Below, piece by piece: positions 36,501 to 48,500 of a DNA stretch of 64,000 nucleotides. The stretch comes from Breviolum minutum Mf 1.05b.01. Its lineage: Eukaryota; Sar; Dinophyceae; Suessiales; Symbiodiniaceae. A program made the position numbers and the translations under genes. The DNA lies in the NCBI GenBank assembly GCA_000507305.1, contig DF240027.1, positions 56,396 to 120,395 on the forward strand. The letters are read 5' to 3'. The notes under the pieces are model-generated. The model made no database searches. It was not told the DNA's origin and saw only the letters and a program-made list of their open reading frames with translations. How positions within the stretch are numbered: position 1 is the stretch's first letter; every line of letters starts with the position of its first letter.

Positions 36501-39500
36501 TTCTCATCCGGCAAGGTGTTTACTTGTGAAGACATTTTCCGTTGGTTTTCCGTAATCAACTTGCGATCAACTTGCGAATCAGAGAGTTCTCATTGGATAA
36601 CATTTGTTTTTGAAGCACTTTGAAGTATTCCTTCATGTTTAAGCATTTTTATGTAGATGCACAGACTTTCCCCAAAAAAGTCCAGGACGGGGCGAAAAAG
36701 AAACAAAAAAAGAACACATGATGCAACCGGAAGATGTAGACAATATAAGAATATATAAAGCGATTGCATTATCATCTTTAATCCCTCAACTATAGACAGG
36801 AAACAAAAGATGGATGTTGCTTCCCCTCAGACCTTTTCTGGATTCCCCAGAGAGTGGTTGGAAAATTCCTGGCATAAAACCCGGCTGGTTTTTTGCTGGC
36901 GAGTTTTCGTCATGGCGATCTCTGAAACTCGAAAGGATCGCGGCTGGAACATCGTGGATTTCACCATCGTCAACTGACTTGGGGTTGTGTGGTGTCAAGG
37001 ATAGGGGGTGCAATATTCTTGGAAGGCATCAAATTTTGAAAGCTGAAATTCTGGATTCCATAAATCCTTACAGAATTGAAGCTTGAGATGTTTTGATGTC
37101 ACTACTACAGCTGCATGTATTTTTTTGGTGTTCACCAAAAAAAATCTCACCTAAGAAAACCTTATGGGAAATCTTTCGGAAACGAGCCTTGTGTTTTTTG
37201 CTAAAAAGGATTCGTCTCCTTTTGCCGAAACAAAAAATCCAAATGATTTTCTCATCAAAAAAAAGGAACGCCTATAAAACAGGTCCGTGTGTTTTTTGCC
37301 GGTTTCGCAAACAACAAGAAAACCTTGGCAAGTTCGGTGGGAAGAAATCTGGCCCGTCCGTAGCTTGACAAGAACTGAGGTCGCTAGTGGTGTTGTCGAT
37401 GATTGGATCTTGAAGGCCCCGTAGTTTGGTCGAAATTGGTTGGCTGGGACTCCAAAAATGTGAGCCACGTGTTGAAAAGGCTGTCATTTTGGTTAAGTCA
37501 ATTTTAGTTTCTGAAGATTGATTATCACCAGTTTTGGAGTGTGTTTCTTGTTTCCTCCCGATTGACCTCTTTTTAGAGAAAAACATTCATTGACGATCCT
37601 CCAACATGTGCACGCTTGATTAATTTCACTGATACGTTACCTGCACACAAGCACACCGCGAAGGGAACATGACATGGAAACCAAAAGTCGTGGAGGTTTG
37701 CTTCAGAGGATTTTCCTTTTCATTGAGGAATCGCTTCAGGTTGTTGGGCCGTTCCACTTTGAGCTTCAACTTTTTCAGGGGTGGAAGAGTTGAAACCATC
37801 ATTTGAAACTGGCAATGTACTTTTCAATATCCACCTTGGTGGCTTGCTTGAACTTGTTTGGAACATGTCATGTTCGAATTTGGGAATGACAGTTTTCTTG
37901 AGTATGTCTCAAATTGATTACAACCCTCTCAAAGAAATCACCAAAATATCAGAAATCATTTGATTTTAGGAAGAAATCAATGGATGGCTAGGTCCGGCTA
38001 GGTGCTCCATGTTTAAAAACACTACCACACATAGCTACAAACCCCAACTGCCATGATCATCGTCCTCACCATTATCCATCTCAGCATTAAATTTGATGTC
38101 AGGCATGGAGTTTCATTACTCAACAACAGCAACGAGGCGGTTTGTTCCGCTGCTGTTGTTTCAGCTGCGGTTCAGTTTAGATCACTTAGGCCTGTGGTTA
38201 TCTGTATTTGCGAAAATATGTAGAGTTGGGTGGTTCAGTGATGCAAGCAAATCCGCCTTTTTTTGGTAAACCAATTGTTATTATATCACAAGCCGTGATT
38301 TTCATGATCCCGTGTCATTGATCAAGCATGCCATGATTTTATGGTTCATGTAACTGGTGGGTTTTGTTGTCATTGCTCAATTGTCCAGGAACATGGTAGA
38401 TTGATGGATTTGATCTCTTAAAAATGGGATGTCTTCAAAGACGGGAACGTTTCCTTTTATAACACCTGTCGTTTTTCAACTCGACCAGGGAGTATGGGAA
38501 GGAATCAGGTGTTTATCCACAGAAAACATATACATGATGGGAGTGGCCATTTTTTGAAATTTCAGGAAATATTAAAGCACCTTCATGTCCAAGCAATTCA
38601 ACTTGGATCCAATTAAAAAAAACAAATCTTGAAAGAGTAGCATATCAATCTCCCCAAATCAGGGACTTCACTTCTAAAATGACTTAGAATGTGATTGTAT
38701 ATCATAGTTGGATATGAATCATCTGAAAATTCAGTTGTGAAATCTTCCTCATCCAAGTTCCATCAAGGTCCTTGGGTTTTAAAACCTTCAACTTTTGGGG
38801 GGTAAGTTGGGGGGAAGGTGTTGACCGACGCATGCTTCCACCCCCCCGACCCAACCAACCAACTGACCTCCACGGGACCCATGGGACCCACGGTTGAAGG
38901 TGGGAACCTCAGCAAGTTGATGACCTTAGCTCGTCTTCTACGCTTGATGAGGCGCAAGCCTTGCAGCAGGGGGATGTGGCCAACCGGGTGGTTGTTGGAG
39001 AAGTTTCAGACCTATGTTTTTGGCAAGTTTTGTTGTTGAAGATTGAAGGGCAGGTATGTAGGTCAACCCCCCAAAAAATTTGGGAGAAAGTTTGGAGAAA
39101 CTTCAGATTCACCATGAAAGAAGGATGAAAGAAGGCATTTTTAAAGGATGTTTTTTCCCTTTTGTGAGAAATATGTTAAAACGGCGCAGCCCTTGGCTTG
39201 AGGATATATGCCTGGATGCTGCTATGCGATATGGATTGCTGAAGAATTCCTTTGGCTTCCATCTATGACAACACTTTCAGATATGAAGAAATCAGTGATT
39301 AAATTCAAACAGATTGCATCTTTTAGGGAACTTCGACCTTCCCCAACAACTTTTTATGTCAGTTTGTTTTTGGGGGTCTTTGTTGGTTCTTTGCAGTACC
39401 TTGTGAGAAAAAAGCCGCAAATTCCAACGACAACCATGCATGCTTCCCCCCCAACCCACTGATGATGGCCTTGGCCAAAAAGCGGATGGGCTTCCGATGG

Positions 39501-42500
39501 CAGAATCTCTTTCAGTGAGTGGCTTGGCACATGATTGCTGGTGAGGTACTGTCAATGGTTTAAGGTTGAAATCCCCACCTTTTGGATGTCTTGAAAGATC
39601 ACCACCTTTGGGATGTCTTTTGCTTAACAAAAAGCTGAAGGTAAACATTGGGATTTGATTTTCATCACATCGACCTCAGCTGGTGCAATTTCTGCAACAT
39701 CAACCATATCACCGGTTTCAGGATGTCTTGAGAGAATGGTTCCCCCAAAAAAACTGTGCACTGGTGTTTTTTTTTTTTTTCCGGTCAAGTTTTCATGTGA
39801 TTTTGTCTTTCAACCAACCTGAGATGTGATTCTCCCCAGTGGACGTGCTGCAGTGGTCACAGTTTCATCCGACTCTCGAGTTGGCGATGTGAAAGTGCTG
39901 GCACAGCAGCAATTGAGACAAGGTGCGATGGGATTCACCCATGTACCAGTTGGGATCTTTTAACAAAGATTTGAGCACTGAAAAAAGCAACCTTGGTTGT
40001 TTGGGGTTATATAAGAGATGATATAAGGGAGTTATATTTATATACACATTATATATACATATTATATATAATATAATGTTTTTATATATACATATTATAT
40101 AATTATGGTTGCGAAAAGCGAAAGGAGTGTCGACGCATGTGACATCCCTTCATGTTCCTAATGTTCCTATTCCTATATGACTGCTGCTTTGGCGGAAGGT
40201 TGGTAAGATTTTTTTGTAAGGTTCTAGTCTGCAAGGACTGCACGGCCGTGCATGTTGTTAGTGCCGTCAAACGTCAACCCGCTAATTGTGTAGATTCTGT
40301 TGAGACCCAACCCACACATATTGAACNCACGGCCGTGCATGTTGTTAGTGCCGTCAAACGTCAACCCGCTAATTGTGTAGATTCTGTTGAGACCAACCCA
40401 CACATATTGAACACTGATAGTGCACCTCGGATTGGAGGTTCAAATCCATTCGCATAAATTTTAAAAATATATAGATTGACAGATATTGATGCATACATAC
40501 CATATATATATATATTCATAATCATACATATATATATATATATAGATACATATACACATAGTGAAACGACCGCTTATAGGGATCCCTTCGGGCGGGATAA
40601 GGGGCTTCTTCCATAGCGCATTTTGAATGGATTTTTAAGGTCCAAAACATGGGCTGGGACGTGTCCGCAAGGTTGGTTGAAAAATGTGCAGCTCCACTTG
40701 TTTTGCCGTTCAAATTTTGAAAGCTCATTGTCTTCAGGTGGTGAATTGGTGGTTCAGGCTAATAATTGATATTCAAACGGGGATTCTTAGTTGGTGAGAT
40801 GGCGACATAACATGCAGAAAATAGGACTGTAAATCACCCTAAAGGTGAACGTTACATACCCATTTTTTTTAAATCTAGTCGTGGGTTGCTTGGAGGACTA
40901 CTGCGATTGGTGGGTCCTGATGGTTGTCTATTAGATCCTCTTCAGTCCTTGCAAGATGCAGGTGGGATTTGGGAGGACGAAATTGGGTTTGCCAATAGGT
41001 TCTTCTTAATCATCACAGAAATAGGTTGAGTATCATCATTTGAAGCCGGTGGGTGATGTATAGTCATTTTGAGTGATATTAGGGGAAGGATGAAACGAAG
41101 CCATTCCAAGGCTGGTTTTGGCTATCCAAACATTGGAAGGGAGGAGATTGTGGTTTGACAAATGGGAAGGAGGTCATCTCACACTCCTAGTGGAGTTTTT
41201 TTGGATGAAGAGTCACCACTTAAAATCAATGATGGTTTTCAAAGTCTCAAGACATCCAGACGCCCCATCGTTTCGATAGCCACAATTACGCAGGATCCCG
41301 CGAAGATCAAAGGCTTTACCATGAGAACTCTTGCATATCAGCATATCATGTTCTCATCCATTGAGCACACTCTATATCCTTGCAGGGTCATTCAGATTCT
41401 TGTAGTTGTCATACACACAAGCTACAAAATGGTATCCCTACAATTGAATTTTTCTGCCGAACTCTCTGAATCTTGAAAGGGATTGGAGATGGAGATTGTG
41501 TCAGTGCCATTGCACAACAAGCTCAGCTGGCTTCAACATGGAGTGCTTTTGCCTTGTGGTGTTCTGGAGGTGATCGTGTGGTGACATGGGGTACCTGGGC
41601 AAAGATTCAGGCAAAAAGGTTGCGGGGGTGGATGAGATGCATATTATACTTTCCATTGGTGGGGGTCACGCTTTCCACTCGTAAATTTATTGTTTCGGGT
41701 TGCCATCTTTTGCAAAATTGAAATGAAACAACTTCGGGTCAAGATTCTAAAAAGAGTACGTGGTAAAAAAAGAAAAACCAACCCTTTGCCGGCCAAAAAG
41801 TACAAGACGAAGCTTGACAATTTTTGTTTACCAATCACTGTGTGGGGGTTGAATGCCTTGCACACTTCAAAGCCATGGTGGAATCCTATGGTGGGAAATC
41901 TTGACCTCTGTGATGCCAGCAATGCCGATGAATTGCAAATTTCTGGCTGCAATTTTTATGCCAAATTAAGACGGGTTGACCTTCATTTCATTTTCAACGT
42001 ATCATGTATTTACATCTTACATTCTAGTGATAGTGTTCATTTTTTCAATCAATTTTCAATTTGTGATGTATGGTGTCTTTGGTTTTTCTGTTTTTTTCTT
42101 AAACATGGTAAAATGGGTCTCTCTGAAACCTATCACATGTTTTTTGAAATTAATCTTTCACGTTTTGGATCTTGAAACCGAAGGGTTTGAACATTTTGTA
42201 TCTCGGCATGGATTTCGAAGAATCTGGCTCTTGGTGTTTGTATATAGATCTTGTGTATTTTGGATCTTGAAACCTTCGCATAATTTCGATTTTTAAAAAA
42301 CTCAGCTGCAATTTGCTATGGATTTAACCCGGGTCAAAGGAAATCAAGCTGGAAAGACGAACATGAATTACATGCATCATGCCGACTTTGGGGTGGGTTA
42401 GTTGCATGTAAACAAATAGATATCAGTACATTCACATGTACTATGCGTTTGCATGAATGTATACATGTGTACATGCATTATATTCATATTAGTATTGACA

Positions 42501-45500
42501 TATAGGGGTAATAGACATGGATATAGATATGGATATGAATATGGATATGGATACATAGATACAGACATACAGAGATGGCCATGCTCTGAAGGCAACCATG
42601 GGGGTGACCATCGCAGAGTGAAAGAGAAGCTGCGTCAAGTGCATCAACTTCAATCCACAGGTTTTGCCTTTGCAGCCATTGTGGGAGATGGTAGGGTTTC
42701 TCGGCGTTCGCGTTGATGGTAAAATACCAGGGATAAATTGGTAGAAACTCAACTGAAGTTTTTCTCGGTGGTCAAGGATTTGTTGATGAAAATGAGTTTT
42801 TCGATTTTTTCCTATCCAAGAGCTGACAAAAAAGTTTAAATATGCATTCTTGGGTGCTTTTCAAAACATTTCTTTTCCAATCTCATCTTCTTTAACTAGA
42901 AAAAAACATCCTGAAAATTAACATGGAACCTAAAAATCACCGAATTGCCAAGGAACATCATCTTCCAAACCTCCATTTTGGGGGTTCAAACATGTGAATT
43001 GTCCGGGGTGTACCTGTCCATGTTCCGAAATCGCTGCCTTTTTTAATGGCTGTTTTCAGAGGTCATCGCCTGGGGTCATCCTCACTATGGAGGTAATAGT
43101 GGCAATGTGGATGATCGATTGCGCAACGTTGAGCAGCTGCAAGCGACGGGCAGTGCCTTCTGTGCTATCTTGGCGGATGAGACGGTGGTCACCTGGGGAG
43201 ATGCTGAAAATGGTGGTGATAGTAGTGAAGTGCAAGAAGAATTGAAGCCCGGATCTAGAAGTTTTGGGTTGCTTTTAAAAACAGTTTCTTGTTTTTTTAA
43301 ACATTCATTCATTCTGGGATACACACATGGTGTTTCAAGTGTTTCCAGTCTTATCTAGACTTTGTGTAGAACGTTGAATAGGTGCAACATCCGGATAGAT
43401 TAGACTCTATTCAAAGTTATCAGTTCAAACATCCTGACTTTGATGTTGGGCAAAATTCAGCCCGACGACTGGTAAGATGACAGGTTGCCCCCTTTTGATG
43501 CTAACGAAACTCAACCAGGATGGCATCTGATTTTGTCTTTTTCTCACGGGAAAGCTGCTCAAGTGAGTGGGCAAAAGACGCAATGACCTTTGAAGTCCTT
43601 GTTTGTTTTTGCAACATGTGGATTCTTAAATCAAGTTTTTGAAGGTTGATGCGAATTTTGCAACGGCCAGAATCTCTTTTTTTCTCAAGGTTTTTCTTTT
43701 CCCCCTTTTTTACAAAAAAACTTTTTGAATGAACCATCTCCGGTGTACCGTTGCCCCTGCATCCTCGCCCAAGGACAGGTGTGAAAGCGGTGCAAAGGAC
43801 GCGAAGCGCTTTCGCGGCGCTTAAAAAAGATGGGACCGTGGTGACCTGGGGAGATTCTGTGAACTTCAGGAGTCTCAGCAGACTTTTAGTTTGGTGAAGA
43901 AATACCTACATGTGTGAATGTAAGTACCCTCCCTGAAACTAACATAGCCCCTGAAAATAGGCCATCCCAACAGGAAAGTAGTATTCCAACCATCCATTTT
44001 CAGGTGCTATGTTAGTTTTAGGGAGAATAAATGTTTCCTAACTTACATGGGTAGTATGGGGTAGTAATCTCTACTGTACTTAAATGGTTTTTCTACCGGG
44101 TAATAACATCCATTATCAATTACCCACCACCCTCCGAAAACTGAGCTTAGCTTATGTTTGGGTGAAACTCAGGCCCCTCCTCCTTTTGATAAGAGTTGAA
44201 GTCTTTCAAACTCCCAGGGGGGTATTTTGGCAGCCCTGTTCCTTGGTAATTGAATAGCTGGGGCTGGAAACCCCCAAGAGTGGAGGGATGTCGTTGTCCA
44301 GAAACTGATTTTTCAGATTCCCTGAGGTAAAAGAAGAAGGCATCATTCCTTTCCATTCGGCGCCTCTCCAAATTTTTGGAGCTTTCGGACTCACTAGAGC
44401 CCCGAAATTCAACGTTCCCTTCTGAAAAATGATGGTTGGAAGACTACTTTCCTTTTGGGAAGGCCTATTTTCAGGGGTTATGTTAAATTTCCGGTGTACC
44501 AAAAAAGGAAAACACCAAAACAGCACGCATACAGCCCCCCGTTCACACGAACAGCCGGCAGTGAACCAAAACTTACCAGTGCGAAGATTTGCACCAAAAT
44601 AGTCTGAGAGTGCAGGTGAACAGGTGAGCACATAGATCTGGGTGACTTTGTTTCCAATACATGTATATATATATATGTATGCATATACATATACGTATAT
44701 GTATATTTATATATAGTTGTCTATATAATTCAAATCTGATCAAAGTACAAGCAAAAGTAGCAGCAAAGATTATTCTTTGAATTTGGAAGTCTGTTTCTAT
44801 TTTGTTTTTTTTTCCGGCCCAACCCAAAACCGAGGAATTCTCGTGTGAAAGATCAGCTGCGAAATGTGCGGCAGATCCAGGCCACAAGTTGTGCCTTTGC
44901 TGCGATTTTGGCTACAGGCCATGTTGTGACTTCGGGAAATGCAGCATCTGGAGGTTACAGCAATCATGTTCAGGATCAATTGAGACTTGGTTCTGTTTTG
45001 GTATTTTTTTTGGTGTTGATGTCAATGTCCTCAATCATTTGCCAACGTTTTTTCTTTTAAAATTTAGCTCTGTTGGTGTATTGTTTTCTGATGTCAATGC
45101 CTAGTTGGTCCCAGGAAACCACCAATCCTTCCACGTTTGGTGGGTGTCAATATCAAGGTTCTGGAAAATTCTATTCGGATGGGTCACAGGGGAATTGGAT
45201 CATTTGTTTTCACAAGTTGAGTACTTCTACGTTGTAGTATAGGTAATCAATCAACCAATCAACCTATGTCAGTCTGCATTTCCACGACTCTTTCCTGGGG
45301 AATCACAATGAAATGATATTTATTTGACAGACAAGGTCCATTACTGAGGGAAGTTCATGAGGAACTTCATCCAATACCCCTCTGCATTCAGGGTGCTTGC
45401 CTTAGGAAAGACGTGGAGAACATTCAAGCGACACATGCAGCTTTTGCTGCTCTCACCAAAAGTGGCGATGTCGTTGCTTGGGGTGATCCTTTCGCCGGTG

Positions 45501-48500
45501 GAGATGCCAGTGCAGTGCAAAATCAATTGAAGAATGTGAAGCAAATTCAGGCCCGGTTTGCTGGGTTCCACGTGAACGAAAAAGCATCACTTGAACCATG
45601 GAATTTTGATGTCTCAGAGGTGGATTGCACAAAAATGGGATCATTTTTTGGGCCCGGGGTTGGCATTTCATATGTTTTTATTGGTGTTGCATAGGTCAGG
45701 AAGGTTGTCGTTGTAAGTCCAACATGGCAAGCTCTCACTACTCAACATGAGACATCAGTGCAGTTGCTTTGCAGAAATCTTTTCACCCAATGAGGATGAA
45801 ATCAACAAACATGCTTGTTCAAAAATCAAGTGATGTACAAGACTTGGCGGCATTTTTTTGGAGGTGTGTTTGTTTTTGGAACACATCTATGACAAAACCA
45901 TGTCACCTCTAGACACCAAAAAACACACAGGTCTCAAGGTCCCAAGTGGGCCCCTACCAGTTGTAAATGGGGTTACAACTTACAACTCCTATAAGTACGG
46001 TTATAACTTATAACCACAGCCACCATTTATAAGGCCATTTAAAGGGGTTTTATAACTCGTAGGCGCGCACCTTGTTGGTTGATGTTCTACCCCGGGGTAT
46101 CTTTGACATTATTCCCCATGTTGTGTAAGTTGGGTGACTTTTGTGTTGGTCAGATCTTTTTTGGGGCGATTCGGAAAAACTGGTTTGGAAGATGATTCAT
46201 TTCCTTTTGGGGCAAAAGGCCTCATTTTTCAGTGGCAAGCTGTTGGTTTTAGGGACGGTACAGGATTAGAAAAAAACATGCACTAGGCTATCATTCAATA
46301 CTACTGGAGTGGGAACCCTTGGCGCGGATTTTTTTCTTTTTCTGTGGTGGTGGTGGGGTGTGCCTGCTTGCCCTTTCCCCAAGTAACCTCCCAAGTTACC
46401 AGGCAACCAATGCAGCCTTTACAGCCTTGCGTGTGGATGGCAGTTGCGTGGCTTGGGGCCACCCACAGTCTGGAGGGGTCCTGGGGCAAGAGTTGTTGGA
46501 GGTGCATGGCTTGGATCAAGTTTGATATCAGGTGGTGGATGGTTCAATGTGGTCTCTTTCAATTCTTGTTGGGGGAAGTCTTTTGATGAAGAATTACCAG
46601 ACTTCGGAGTTGATGATTCATTGATCCTTGATACGATTTTTTTACACTTTTTGGAGGTACTTGTCCTGAAACTACGAGTTCGTTCGCCCCATGAAAAATA
46701 GGCCTTTTTTGTGCCCAAAATGAAAGATCGTCTCCCAGCGACGCTTCGGGCAGTCATCGAGTCACCAGTCGTCACCAGGTGCAGCAGTTACAAGCGACTT
46801 CTGGGGCCTTTGCTGCGTTGTGTGCAGATGGCTCAGCATCTTGGATTGGTGGGCAGAGTCGTGCTTTTTTAGATGGATAGCTTGGAGATACACCAAGTCA
46901 CCCAGGAAGTATGGTAGCTGATTGCGAAAGACACATGCGAACGGGCAAACTGGGGCTGGATGTATGACAGACAGTTGTTGCTTCTAGGTGGGTCACACCA
47001 GAAAACACCAGGAGGGTTAACGACATGCCTGGAAGTGGAAAGTCAGACAACGCCAAAAATGATGTCTCAGCAGAAGATTCTTCTTTTGTTTTCTTTGGTG
47101 GTCGATATGGGCTTGGGCTTACAATGCATCATACTCAAATTCTACTTCCACTTTCGTAATCATCAACATCATTTGAGATGATTGTGTTCCCCGGGAACCC
47201 TTTAACAAGACCCCCGGGTTCCCGCCAACTCACGACCACGACCTTTTGTAGGTTGTCACATGGGGTGGTTCCACCTCTGGTGGTGACAGTGCTCATGTGA
47301 CGGGGATGTTGACGAATGTGAAGCAGATTCAAGCCACGAAATACGCCTTTGCAGCTATTCGTGATGATGGAAACTCGGCAAACTCAAAACGAAGGAGCTT
47401 GAAACGATGTGTTTTGACACAGCACATTGAAGCTGAGTCATGGTGTATGTAATTACTTGGGTTGTTTGGTTGGATGAGGGGTTTTAAAAGTGGAAAAGTG
47501 CTTAGGTTAAATTGTATTGAAGCAAAAAGCTAGATCCGGTGAATGCAGCCTGTGATTTTGGGCAAGCTCCCCAACATTCAGAGACACCCACAGTTTTTCT
47601 GGAAAAATCAATGACATGTGCCCCTTCTATAATGCACCACCACATGCTTCACCCTTAAATTAGTGGCTGATTTTTCTCGGAAGATTGGAAGAGGACCTTT
47701 TTGTCATCATCCATGCCCCATGTTTTGAATTGTTTTGATGATTCATCCTGAACTACCTAATTTTCTATAAGAGCCATCAACAACCTGATCCAACTACTGT
47801 ATCCTCAACTGTGACCCAGGAAGCGTGGTTTCTTGGGGTTTACCCCTCTATGGTGGTGGCAACGGCCCCACCGGTGCCCTCATCGATCCCACACAAGCGA
47901 CCTGCAGCGTGCAAAGCACTGATGGTGCCTTCGCAGCGTTGTTGAGAGATGGAGGCATTGCTACTTGGGGACATTCCCAGTATGGTGGTGACAGCAGTGG
48001 ATCCTGAGTTGCATAGGGAAAGGCGGAAACAACGTGACGAAGTTGAAAGGCTCCGTTTCTGCAACTGGAAATCAACGTATTTATTGCAAATTCCAACCAA
48101 ACAGAGTTTCTGACTATTTATTACTTGTTTTCAAGGGGTGTTTGCTGGCTCATCGGGTATTTTTGAACAACAACTTCAGCTAGTTCTTTCTGTATACAGC
48201 TAGTGCTCCCGGTCTATTTTGCTTGTGCCAAGGTCCAAATTCATATTATTTGCCTATTTACATGCCAGTGGAGAATGCTTAAGGCGTTCTACCCCTCCAC
48301 TAACTGTAGTAGGTGGTATGGCTAAGTGTAGGTGTGGCTCGACAATAGGATCCCAAGAGAATGTCGGTCATATTGGCCATAAGATATTAGAAGGTCTATT
48401 TTTGGGTCCCAACAATTCTAAGCCACACCCATCATGAGACTGAGACCAAACAAGGATTCCGTTTTTCAAGTGTCAGTGTAGAATTACGTACTATATAGAG

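Larger units (their letters stand above)
32596..36600 (+). repeat. Degenerate duplicated block, copy B
   Basis: Counterpart of copy A (23586-27440), sitting in the S2-S3 intron of the channel gene. Differences from A: a roughly 280-base insert holding an AT-rich LSU rRNA fragment (about 34680-34960), a 3-copy internal repeat at 35828-36029, and a possible spliced-leader remnant at 33279-33294. Frames are broken by stops. See copy A for conserved peptides. Confidence 0.75.

Noticed and set aside
40425-40460. tRNA 3'-half-like sequence (GGAGGTTCAAATCC)
   Set aside because: No matching acceptor or anticodon arm upstream; the T-arm stem does not pair well.
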